This document shows, in pieces, positions 45,165-55,604 of a stretch of 64,000 nucleotides of DNA. The DNA is taken from positions 2,232,001-2,296,000 of the forward strand of contig CP136490.1 in NCBI GenBank assembly GCA_032768795.1, in the 5' to 3' direction. This DNA is from Tremella fuciformis (taxonomy: Eukaryota > Basidiomycota > Tremellomycetes > Tremellales > Tremellaceae). The translations under genes and the position numbers were made by a program. The notes under the pieces were generated by a model, which was not told the DNA's origin, made no database searches, and was given only the letters and a program-made list of their open reading frames with translations. Position 1 is the stretch's first letter. Every line of letters starts with the position of its first letter.

Positions 45165-45911
45165 TCACGTCACTCCTCCAAGACGGGAGATGGGTCTCAG
45201 CTTCTCGGTCAAAACCTTCATCGGGTCGTTGGGATCGAAAATGAATTCCTTCTGGCAGCGTGAGCGCGAGCCAGATAAACGGGTATCAATGGCGATGAGG
45301 CGACGACTGACCGCCTGGAACCGCTTGATTCGGCCAAAGATGACAGTCGCCGAGACCCTTCCGTCGTCCTTCTTCACTTCATAAGTGTCCAACAGCTCGC
45401 ATTCAAAGGAGATTGCGGCCTCGGCCACATGAGGCGGTCTTACAGTCTCCGAAGCTCGTTTGGTTAGACCGGACAGGGTCCACTCCTCAACTTCCGCTGG
45501 GACATCCATCGAGGTGATATTGGCCGCTTCGAGAAAAGTTTCAGAGATGATACTGGTACAGAACTCTTTCGTCTGCTTGATGTTGTACGTCGTGTCCTTC
45601 AAGCCGTTGGGGCGCTTTGCCGTCGATTGGATAGAGATCATCAGTGTTGGGGGGTCGTGTGCGACCATGTTGAAGTACGACATCGGAGAGAGCTGCTTAT
45701 CAGGCGATGCTCTCCGCTGGATGCCCAAATCCTCACATTGCACACCCCGTCCGGACTCATCGTGGACATGAAGGCAATAGGTCGTGGCGTCTATACAGCG
45801 CATCAGCCTTCCTTTCATCGACGACACCTGCCGATTCCTCGGTCCGATTCCCGGAGTGAGGAAGCCAGACGGAGCAGCGCTGGAGCCGTGACCCACTACG
45901 GCAGAAATCAT
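45165..45911 (-). CDS. Flavin-reductase-like FMN-binding protein
   Basis: Member of the flavin reductase-like family (FMN-binding split barrel). The ATG at 45911 gives MISAVVGHGSSAAPSGF; two introns join NRQ to TPRPIAFMSTMSPDGVCN and that to LSPMSYFNMVAHDPPTLM, the FMN-binding core. NGLKDTTYNI, EEWTLSGLTKRASETVRPP and VSATVIFGRIKRF complete the domain. Relatives reduce FMN for monooxygenases or modify small aromatics. It is divergent from the gentisate dioxygenase (start 46608) with about 700 bases between starts, so co-regulation is likely. Its true partner or substrate is unknown. Confidence 0.82.
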   Translation of the reverse strand: MISAVVGHGSSAAPSGFLTPGIGPRNRQVSSMKGRLMRCIDATTYCLHVHDESGRGVQCEDLGIQRRASPDKQLSPMSYFNMVAHDPPTLMISIQSTAKRPNGLKDTTYNIKQTKEFCTSIISETFLEAANITSMDVPAEVEEWTLSGLTKRASETVRPPHVAEAAISFECELLDTYEVKKDDGRVSATVIFGRIKRFQAVSRRLIAIDTRLSGSRSRCQKEFIFDPNDPMKVLTEKLRPISRLGGVT

Positions 45912-46047
45912 GAGCTGTGAGGGCAGTCAGCCGGGAACTTTAGATATCATACGAAGGCTATAATGATACGCACTTTGTACAGTTGTGGTTTTTCGTGTGC
46001 GGCGGGGTCGATCGACCTCCATCTCGCCCCTGAGGCGGCAAAGACAG

Positions 46048-46101
46048 CGGACTCCGGCTATGGTATGAGCATTGGGTCTTCAACGTTATCGGCTCATGCC
46101 G
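46048..46101. promoter_or_regulatory. Two CGG-Nx-CCG motifs, candidate Zn2Cys6 binding sites
   Basis: In the divergent region between the flavin-reductase-like gene and gentisate dioxygenase: CGG-N3-CCG at 46048-46056 and CGG-N6-CCG at 46090-46101. Inverted CGG triplets are the usual target type of binuclear zinc-cluster regulators. Chance occurrence in GC-rich DNA is possible. Confidence 0.35.
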
Positions 46102-46607
46102 CTCCGAATGGTGATACATGACGAACGTACTAATCGGTTCAGGCCTTGGCCGGGCTTCCAGTCGGGCTGCGGCACTTTCGTGTAGTGCGGCACATAGTCA
46201 ATGTCGAAATCAGGTCTACTTGCCTCGACTTCTGCGTAAAGTCAGCGTCGTCCATTCTACTGCAAGCCGCGGGACGACTGCAGAGCGGGGTTGGTTTGAC
46301 ACTCGCCTTCGAAAGGTCTGCGCTGTGACATCGTGTTGGCCGTTGATGATCGCGTGGGGTTGGAAAGTGAGTTGATAGATCTTGTACTCTCGGATTAACG
46401 AGAAAGCATCGTTGACGGAATTAGCCGGTGTGACCATCGGCATGGTCGGTCCGCTAATTGTACTTTACGGGATGGCGGATCAGACTGCGCGTAGGATCCG
46501 GGCCCTATACAAGAAGCCTTACTCGCGGAGCAGCTACACCAGAGCACCCGGCCGCTTACGCCCTTGTCGCTTGCTCTGTGTCACACCACAGGCAGATCTT
46601 GCACCCC

Positions 46608-47927
46608 ATGTCCACGACTGCAGTGATTACAACGGCAGATGTCGTGACGGCAACGAACGGGGATTCTTTCCCCTCGTCTGGCGTCGAGGCCGAACCCACG
46701 GCCTTCACCATTGACGTGTCGGACGACAACCAGGACAAGCTACTTTCTGATCTACCCGGCGTCGACTGCAGGCCACTATGGACGCAGATGAACGTCCTCG
46801 TACCCCCAAAGCCCAATCCCAAGGCCGTTGCACACAAATGGGCGTGAGTGCTACTTCACCCGGTCCGGCCGGTCTTCCAGAGACAGTCAGCATAGACGTG
46901 ATCGCTCGGCTGAAGCACCAGGTATAAGGACGTCCGACCGCATCTGATTCGTGCGGGCCAGCTTGTTCCAGAACATCAAGCCGAGCGTCGAGTCCTGATG
47001 CTCATCAATCCCGCCATGGGTGAGTGCCTTACCTCTTGTCGGTCCCACCTGGCAGGGTGGGTACCCATGCAGCACTTGAATGCTGACTGATAGAGGCGCC
47101 TTACACGACCGACACGCTGTACGCTGGACTCCAGCTCGTCCTGCCTGGAGAGACAGCCCCGGCTCACCGACACACAGCGTTTGCCGTCCGCTTCATCATC
47201 GAGGGTAATGGAGGCTTCACCGCTGTCCACGGCAAGAGGATCAAGATGAGCCGGGGTGATTTCATCCTCACACCCTTTTGGAAGTACCATGTTGGTCTCT
47301 CGCTGTTCGTCTCGTCCCGACGCTGACCGGATCTCAGGACCACGGTAATGACGGTGTTGCCAAGCCTATGATCTGGCTGGATGGACTCGACTTGCCTCAG
47401 TTTCAGCATTTCCCCGTCCACTTCGCCCAGCATTATAAAGAGCCAAGATACCCAGCCGAAGACGCACCACATTCAGACATTCTCTTTCCGTGGCGCGAGA
47501 TGAAGGAGAGGCTCGAAGCGGCTCCTGCACAAGACCATGTTGTCATCCGCTACACGTCCCAAGAGCCTGGGAAGGAAGGTCACGATGTCAGTGTCAGGAT
47601 CGGAGCACAGTGCGAGCGTGTCAAAGCGGGCAGGAAGAGCATCCCCAATCGGGAGAACGCAAGTTCGGTTTACCATGTCATCGATGGTACGGGACGCACG
47701 TTGATCGGCGAGAAGACGATCAAATGGACCAAGGGCGACACCTTTTCGGTCCCAAGCTGGGAGCCTTATCATCACGAGGTGTGTTCCGGGTCCGTAAGTG
47801 GAGGGTATGATGAGCTGACTGGGAGGCTATCGATGAGAGCCACTTGTTCAGATTTGACGACATCCCTATGCTCAAAGCTCTCGGCTTCTACAGACATGAG
47901 CGGGAGGACTTCTTCAATATCGTATAG
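46608..47927 (+). CDS. Gentisate 1,2-dioxygenase (bicupin)
   Basis: Iron-dependent ring-cleaving enzyme converting gentisate (2,5-dihydroxybenzoate) to maleylpyruvate in the cytosol. The ATG at 46608 gives [13 protein letters not shown]. Spliced exons give [52 protein letters not shown] with the His metal ligands, [17 protein letters not shown] (further ligand), and [10 protein letters not shown]. The second cupin reads [17 protein letters not shown] and [14 protein letters not shown], then [12 protein letters not shown] and ends EREDFFNIV. Five short introns. The conserved HRH and HDHGN motifs make this call firm. It is convergent with the FAH-family hydrolase at 48052-49084, which would act two steps later. 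Confidence 0.92.
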
Positions 47928-48051
47928 AGCCCATGGCCTACATAGCCTGGCCAACGATACACAATATTATGAGTTGAGCGTACAACGCGTGATGGTATAT
48001 GTGATCCTTCAGCTCAGTCTATGCATGTATCATATACACTCAAATTCAAAT

Positions 48052-49084
48052 TCAAAGATATCTAATCGAGTGTCTGAGAGTCCCAATGCCTGAACCGGAC
48101 AGCTCAAGCTCATCACCATCGACCAGCGGACGCCACTTGTCCATTGGACCCATGCACGCGCATCCGGACGGAGTGCCGGTAAAGATGACCGTCCCCCTCT
48201 GCAGTGTCGATCCTTGAGAGAGGAAGGAGATAATTGCGGGCACCTATGGTCAACTCCCGGGATATGATTCATCACAGTCGAGACGCACATCGAAGAGTAG
48301 GTCCGAAGCCATGGTTTGCTGTCTCACCTCCCCATTGACTGATAGCTTCAACTCAATCTGGCCCGGCTCGTTGATGACCTCACACCGTCAGCAACCTTTG
48401 AATGACGCGGGCATCACCATTCACCTTGGCAGATACTAATGCAGGGCCCAGGGGGGCCCACTTGTCAAAGCCCTTGGCGAAACACCACTGTGGGACGTTG
48501 CCGGCTCGCTCAGGCAGTTTCTGCCACTTCCTTGCGCTCACGTCATTCCCGACGGTGTAGCCTGCCACGTAGTCAAGAGCCGTCTCCGGGCTGACGTCTT
48601 TGGCATCCTTGCCGATTACGACAACGAGCTCGATCTCGTAGTCGGCCTCTCCCTCTTGTGCAATTTTGGGTATGGGTGTGGCATCGCCATAGTCTCCAAC
48701 CGATGTAGGTGACTTGAAGAAAAGAGAAGGGTACGGCGGCGGAGAGCGGCCTCCCTCGGCGACTAAGGCATCAGCCAAACAGACGCAATGAGAGATGAGC
48801 ATACTGTGTTTCTTGTAATTGAGCCCAATGCACTTGATCACCGCAATGTCGGAGACGTCCAGTGGCCCAAGCAGGGTCTCCACAGACTCAACTCTGTCTG
48901 TTACTCTGGTGTCTGGTCCCCAGAGCCCGTCGGCGCCCCTCTCGACGACATTGGCTCGGAGACTGCCCGACTGGGCGGCTTTGCCGAGATCCTCGTGCTC
49001 GCCAATGGGCTGCCCATAGAGTATCTCATGAGACGACGGAGCCTTGAATCGGATCAGGCGTGACCAAGACGACTCGTAGGGCAT
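48052..49084 (-). CDS. FAH-family hydrolase, probable fumarylpyruvate hydrolase
   Basis: Fumarylacetoacetate-hydrolase family, metal-dependent C-C hydrolase. The ATG at 49084 gives MPYESSWSRLIRFKAPS; an upstream in-frame ATG at 49141 is the alternative. Motifs: IKCIGLNYKKH joined by an intron to ADALVAEGG, PSLFFKSPTSVGDYGD, EADYEIELVVVIGKDA with the acidic metal ligands, GYTVGNDVSARKWQ, GFDKWAPLGPALV, RGTVIFTGTPSG, and GDELELSGSGIGTLRH. Known members cleave fumarylpyruvate to fumarate and pyruvate in the gentisate pathway, and the convergent gentisate dioxygenase next door supports that role. No maleylpyruvate isomerase is seen in the window, so either it lies elsewhere or maleylpyruvate is cleaved directly. 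Confidence 0.85.
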
Positions 49085-49359
49085 CGTGGGGTATCGTCTC
49101 TGATTCTGTGATGTTACGAGCTTTGGGATGTGCTTCAACATGAATAGCCACCCCGAAAATACCTCTGGAATGGTGGGTCTTTGCCGGTCATTGCAAGACC
49201 GACTTCCGAGCCGAAGCCTAATCAGCCGGTGTAGCGAAGGGGAAACGGCTGATTGTCAGATGCATGATGCTGACGGGGAAAGGTAACAATCTGCCTGCAT
49301 TCGTGAGTGCAGAAGCATTGATCAGGCGCCTCAATATCGGGTACAGCTCCGTCATCATC

Positions 49360-51025
49360 ATGTCCAACATCCTCAACGTCGCCGTGAGTATCAGTCTCCT
49401 CAGCCTATGCGACGTCCTCACCCATCCTGCGAAATCTTATCTGGGTTACTGTTTCGTGGGTATACTTACTGACAACGATAGATAGTCGGAGTTGGAGAAA
49501 TAGCACTGACCACACACGTAAGTCTTCGACCTGGGCTACTCCTAACTCGGACAGCACTCGCTGCGGCAGCCCCGTTTCGATAGACCAGAACTTACGCACA
49601 GCTGCCCACCCTGCTTTTATGTTCCGACCTGTACCGTACCGTTGCTCTGTGCGACATTTCTCAGCTAGCACTCAAGCATGCCTCGGACAAGTTCCACGTG
49701 CCAGCCGTCTACACCGACGTGTGAGTGACCCGGGAGGGAGTACGTGAGAGGGCAGAGGGCTGACGCGCAGGAGCGAGATGTTGAGTAAGAGCCCAGAGAT
49801 TGACCTGGTTATGGTCATGAATGCGAAGTGAGCCTCACCGCCTGCTCTTGTCGCAAGTGATCATTGCCTAACGCTGTCCTAGCGAGTATCACGTTGAACA
49901 CGCGGTGCAGAGCTTGGAAGCGGGGAAACATGTCTTCATCGAGAAACCCGTCGCGCTCAGTCTGGACAGCCTAGATAGGTTACGGGCTGCTCATGCAGCG
50001 TCGGGAAAGATCGCCTTCGTGGGATATATGAGGCGCTATGGTACAGCTTTCCTCCGGGTCAAGGAGCTTCTGGGGGGAATCCCACGAGAGAATGTCAAAT
50101 ATGGTTCGTGTTCTTCCCCTTGCCCGTCCTTGGGGCCGCACGTGCTGACGTTTACCCAGTAAAAGTTCGAGACTTCATATCTCTGGCGAGTCAAATTGTC
50201 CCGGACCGGGCTCCTCCCGAGATCGCAGCTGATGTCGCAGGCTCGAGGTTCTTCATCACAAAGCGGAACCTTTCCCAAACGCTTTACCGGTGAGTCGTAC
50301 CTCGAGGTCCGCCCGGCCCCACCTGACAGTGTAGACTTTCCCCCGGAGGCGAACGCAGAGCGACTAGCCATTCTAGATAAAGAGACCGCTTCTGCCCTTG
50401 GACAACGTTCGACCAATCCTGGGGATCAATGGACGTGGCGGTTTCTCAACATGCTAGCGACCCACGACGTCAGCGCGATGAGAGATTTGCTCGGCACACC
50501 CAAGGGGGTGAAAGGAGCGACCAGGAGTCCCGATGGAAAGTGGATGACGGTGACATTCGACTAGTAAGGCAGGGCAGGCGAATTAGAGGAGCTATGAGCT
50601 GAAGCGCCAGCGGGACGTACTTTGCTATGTTTGAGACGGGTGTCGACAAAGTTGGCAAGTTCGATGCCTCGATCGAGATCTACGCAGATGATAAACGGAT
50701 CGAACTCAACTTCACCGAGTGAGTTCCAAACGCAGAGGTCGCCGCGACTGCGTCTGACTGCAGTCCGTGGATCAAAGGCTTGCCTACGACTGCCAAGGTG
50801 TCGGGGCATAAGGACAATGGCGACTTTTATGAGGAGATCATCCGACCGACATTCGAGGATGCGTATACGCAGGAACTGATCGCTCTACACGCCAATATCA
50901 CACAGGGTACACCGGTCAGGACAACACTGGACGATGGTGGGTTATAGCCGGGTACAACTGCATTAGCTGATGGTGCAGCGAGACAAGATCTTGAACTCTT
51001 CGCCCAGATCATAGAGGTTCTGTGA
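49360..51025 (+). CDS. Gfo/Idh/MocA-family oxidoreductase 1
   Basis: NAD(P)-dependent oxidoreductase with an N-terminal Rossmann fold. The ATG at 49360 gives MSNILNVA, then IVGVGEIALTTH after the first intron, and LALKHASDKFHVPAVYTDV. SPEIDLVMVMNANEYHVEHA and AGKHVFIEKPVALS (conserved EKP) identify the family. The remaining exons run to ARQDLELFAQIIEVL with the stop at 51023-51025. At least eight short introns. Family members oxidise sugars, inositols, dihydrodiols or glycosides; the substrate is not readable. It starts 276 bases from the FAH-family gene start (divergent), so shared control with the gentisate genes is plausible. Confidence 0.82.
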
Positions 51026-51144
51026 TAGCGGATATTGCAAGGATGCATGACCCATGGTTTGACTGAAGGCGCTGGCCTGTTTGGCGAGGGGTGATGCCAC
51101 GATACGATGCCCATCTCCTGCTGCCACGAATGCGCGTCTCCGAC

Positions 51145-52526
51145 TCACGGTGGCAACCCGTAGCCCGATTGTCCACGGACAGTATCGAAAATCTGATCTT
51201 AGTAAGCGTCTTTGCGGTACGGCGACTGACCTCGAGTACGGCCTTGGTATGTCGATGTGACCATTCCGTGCACTCTAAGCGCCCATCTGAGGGAATCAGC
51301 TCCGATTACTCGCAGCCCGAGTCTAGTCTGAATTGTCAACCCACCCCGAATCGCCCTCGCTGCCGCGTCTGCCTCAAACATCAGTCCGAAACCTGGCAAC
51401 GGTCGCTCAATGAGTTGATCTTCCTTCCATTTGACTATCCGTGGCGCTAGGTCTTCGTCGTGTAGTTTTATAGTGAGCTTGGTGGTCCGTGATAGGCCGT
51501 CATTGACCGTAATTTGGCCTTTCGTACCGATGATGACTGCCCGGTCGTCCCTTATAGATATTCGGTTGATGCTCGCTGACAGGTTGGCTCGCACGCCTGC
51601 CGCACCCATATTTGAGAAGTCGAGCGCGATCGAAGTGTCCAGGTCAATTCCATTTTCGTTTTTGAGCATCCAACCATTCACTTTCGGCATGCTGTGGTCG
51701 TTGCTGGGGCTGTCAAACAACGCCAGCATGGCGAAGAAGACAGGATACGGGCCGAGATCAAACATCGCCCCGCCGCCGTGTTCGAGCGAAAGGAGCCTGT
51801 GGGTAGGGGGTATGACTTGCTCGTCAGCGAAAGGGTCGGTGCAGGGTGAGACAAGCTATCCACAATCCAGCTGAGCTTGAGAAAAGTCCGCCGAGACACC
51901 ACGAATCTCCCCAATCAACTCTTCTTCATGCAACACTCGCCTGAGTTCCCGAACAACCGGTAGGAAGCTCGTCCACATGCCTGACGTTCAGCTTTAAGAG
52001 CGCACTTCAAGTCCTTCCGATGATGGCTTACCTTCCATGAGAAACAACCTCTTTGACTGAGCGAGCGCCACAAGCTGATCCCAGTCGGCGGCCGTCAGGC
52101 ATGCAGGCTTCTCCACCAGGACATGTTTGCCGGCCTCGATGGCCTCTTTTGCAAGGCTGAAGTGGGTGTCGTTCAATGTGCCGATGTAGATGATATCGAC
52201 ATCCTATGATGAGCAACCATGTGTACTGTCCAGCCAGTGTAGCGCACCTGACTCTTCATAACCTCTGCGTACGAGCCACATGCTCTGGCGACCAGCCCTT
52301 GGGATGCCTGTCCCGGGGTCCCTGCTCCCACGACTTCAGTTATGAAAGATTCTGCCTTGAGCTTGTCCCTCGCGCCCACCACCGTAACCACGTGAGTGAT
52401 GTCTATCGCGTCCTTGCGATCGACCTTGAGGTCCCGGACGAACATCCCCGAAATCCATCCCGTCCCGAGGATGCTAAGCGTCAGTGTCGAGCAGGTCGAG
52501 GGCGATCGAGGTGGACCCACCCCCAT
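51145..52526 (-). CDS. Gfo/Idh/MocA-family oxidoreductase 2 (dihydrodiol/xylose dehydrogenase-like)
   Basis: The ATG at 52526 gives MGVGPPRSPSTCSTLTLSIL followed by GTGWISGMF (cofactor loop). Then DVDIIYIGTLNDTHF, AGKHVLVEKPACLT (EKP motif), HGGGAMFDLGPYPVFF and the C-terminal barrel. The last introns join AIR to DGRLECTEWSHRHTKAVLE and that to IFDTVRGQSGYGLPP, the typical end of the dimeric dihydrodiol/D-xylose dehydrogenase branch. The stop is at 51145-51147. It is convergent with oxidoreductase 1 and divergent from the regulator at 52811 (284 bases between starts). Substrate is inferred only as a sugar or aromatic dihydrodiol. Confidence 0.83.
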
Positions 52527-52810
52527 CTCAAAATTGACATGTTCCACGAGTCTCTTCCACACTTGTCGATCCCTCTGCACCGCCAAAGCGACTAGTCGAA
52601 GTTCTGCAGCTGACTCTGGACACAAGGATGAGGGAGTCTCTGCCAAACTGCCACTTCCCAACCCGAATACCGGCCGGGAGATTGTCGGTTAATTCCCGGA
52701 TAATAACGGAAAGTACTCGGAGCGGCAGCTAATTGAGAATCCAGCCGACCCGATGCACACCGGTGTGTTGACGTTCTCCTGTCCGTATTTGCATTGTTAC
52801 ACCGACCGGT

Positions 52811-55559
52811 ATGCCACCTGATCAGCCGACCAAAGTAACGGCTTCCCGGAGCAGTCTGGCGTACGTGTTGGCTCCCCTTCCTCAAGCCGTGTGCTACTTG
52901 ACCGGCCCGAGCTGATCCATCAGGTGTATGGCTTGCCGGGCAATCAAAGTGAGCCGCATCACCCTCTTTGGACATCCCACATGCGGCTTCCATCTAGCTG
53001 ACCAGCCAAGGTCAAATGCATCTTTGACAAGGATCAACAGAATGCCACGTGCAGGCGTTGTAGTGAGCGTCTGACTTGTAGCTTCTCACACGGGGGTTGG
53101 CAGACGCGATGTCTTGTGCGGTCATTCGAGGATGATGGTTGACTTGATCGCAGCTAGGCTGGACATTCCTTGCGAGCTGCTGGCTAGACGCAGAGGCCGC
53201 AAGACCAATGCCGAGTGGGCAAACAATGTCACGAGACCATTGATTCTGACATCAGACGTGCGTCGATGGCTAGCTCTCTTGGTCAGACCGAGGACCAAAG
53301 TCAAGCGCAGATTTTCGTCCAGTCTGAAACCTCGGATCCACTCCAGCTTGACTCAATGTGGACACGGAGATCGCCAACTGGCCCAACGACCAGTACCGTT
53401 CGATTCCAGCCCCAGAACGTGATGGACGACGCGCCCTTGCAACACCTCGACCCCTCTCTGACTCTCCTAGATCTATCAATGCAAGCCGGGACGTCGTTTT
53501 CACAACAACAGCCTCGTCAAAATCCATCTCAACCCCAACATGAGTACGCGACAAACAACCTTCTGAACCCGAGCGATGCAGCCCATGTCAATGCACCCAC
53601 CATTACCAACACTTCCGAGGGCAACTCGACCTCCCCTCTTCATACCGCAGGTGGCACTTCAAATCGATCACGCCGCGTAGACGTTTCGGAGATGCTCGAT
53701 CCCGACGAAACAGACCCCTTCAGCTTGTCCGCGTCATCAAATCTCGTCTATGACTATCTGCGAGGCGACTCGGCTGCATCGTTGAATGATCCGAGTGAGA
53801 CAGATCCCTTGCTGCCTGCACCACACGCTGATTGAGCTCTCAATAGTCTCTCTCGGCTACCTCAGCGTCATCGAAGCGATGAATCTTATCCAACAGTTTT
53901 TCCGGCACCTGAACCCCATCATCGCGCTGCTGGACGAAAAGTTTCATACCTTCGACTACATCCGTTCGTCCTCATCGACACTGTTTACAGCCGTTGTCGC
54001 CGTCGCCAGCCGCTTCTTCCGGCCGGAACTCTTTCATCCACTGCTCTCGCACACCCATACCCTCATAAATCGGGACGCCAATGCCGGGACTTGTAATGTG
54101 GGGACGATACAGGCGCTTGTCATTGTCATCTACTGGAAAGAGCCCAGAGACAAGTCGGCATGGATAAAAATCGGTCTTGCGATCCGGATGGCGTATCAGC
54201 TCGACTGGCACATACACAGATCGACAAAGCTGCCTGACGATCCACTGGTAGCGAGAAGGGTTCTCGTGAGCACTCGTCGCATGTGGTTCCGGATCCAATG
54301 GGGCTGACAATAAGGATGCCGAGCGATCCTGGTTCTGTGAGACTTCCCTTTCGTCCGTGATCGGAGGTCAAGCTGATGCTATTCAGGTCTCGTCTGTAAG
54401 CAGCAGTTCACCCTAAGTGGGCGTGGCACCGTGCGCTGACCACCATCGGTGCAGGTTTTGACAGGGCGTGAGTTTCCAGCTGGGACAATCTTCAGTGGGT
54501 TGATGACCTCTCAGATATTCATCATTGTTCCGCCTCCCGTCTATGATCCGACCGAGGGATATTGGCGACCCTTTACAGTGGGCGATGAATCATGCGCACC
54601 TTGACATTCCCCAGGACACTCATTTAGCGTGCAGTGTGGAACACACAGGCCTAAGCCTCTCTGCAAGTCTGGAAGACGCGGCTAGCTTGTCCAAAGAAGG
54701 TCTCCAAGTTGTTGTAGATCAGCTATCCGACAATCACCGCAATCTCGCTCGACGTTGGTTCAGTCCCGAGAGTGAGTCGCATGTCCTGTCCGTCACAGGT
54801 GTCTGCTTGCCTTCAACCCTTCTCCGCTCACGCTCTAGGTTCCATTCGTCTGCCTGACAGCACCGAGGCTCTCCTTCGATGGCTTTCGCTCAATCGCTTA
54901 TTCAATATCAAGCGGGTAGCCGTTAATAACAATCTTGGACTTGACGGGGGTATCAGCGAAGCCATGAGCGTCCTCACCCAAGTGGTGGAACAGGTCGAGG
55001 TAGTGGCTGCTAAAGGGGACACACTGTTGTACATGCAGGACATCCTCGCGTGTGCCCTCTCGGAGCTCGCGGTCTTCGTGCGTCAGGTGAGTGCTTGTCC
55101 GCCCATAACGATCCATGCCAGCGATTGACATGGCAGGTGTTCAAGAAATTATCGATCTCACAACGGTCATTAGCAATCAGACTCCTTCGGCGTGTGCACG
55201 GGTGCTGTCCTCAGCAAATGATCGGTGGAGTCATGTCACCGACAGCTTTCGTCGCTCGATTTACTGAAAAGACCCTGCGGAGGATCAGCGCCGAGTCCCG
55301 AGTCGGCTCGCGAGTCGGTTCGCCCGACCCGATGGCCCAGCAAACTGCCGAGGAGATGGCACCGATACAGGACTTGGTGAGTAAAGGTAAAGAATGGACA
55401 TTGACTCGAGCTCAAACTTCTCAGGACCGCTTCCTCGCTTCTCTGATGAACGAGAGCAACGGCATGACCGAGAACCTGGATAGCGCCTACTGGTCATCGC
55501 TGTTTCTCACCGATTCCGACAACGTGTTCAATGAAGATCCCGGACCAACCCTCGCATAG
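52811..55559 (+). CDS. Zn2Cys6 transcription factor, probable cluster regulator
   Basis: The ATG at 52811 gives MPPDQPTKVTASRSSLA in a 50-base first exon. Splicing over three introns gives CMACRAIKVKCIFDKDQQ then NATCRRCTRLDIPCELLA and RRRGRKTNAE: C-x2-C-x6-C-x10-C-x2-C-x6-C, canonical. A Gln/Ser/Pro-rich linker (FSQQQPRQNPSQPQHEY) and Asp-rich repeats (DPDETDPF) precede the regulatory domain: AMNLIQQFFRHLNPIIALLD, FTAVVAVASRFFRPELFHPL, QALVIVIYWKEPRDKSAWIK, IGLAIRMAYQLDWHIH. The end is acidic (SLFLTDSDNVFNEDP). Linker frame and splice positions are supported by branch sites. It lies central to the catabolic genes, with CGG-rich sequence (CCGGCCGG near 52668) in its divergent promoter. Confidence 0.88.
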
Positions 55560-55604
55560 GTTTTGAAGAATATGCCAGCGTGCATGTTGTAGCTTATAGT
55601 ATGA

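Noticed and set aside
45912..46607. Short plus-strand frames upstream of gentisate dioxygenase
   Set aside because: No motif and no phase-compatible splice into the dioxygenase; treated as divergent promoter region.
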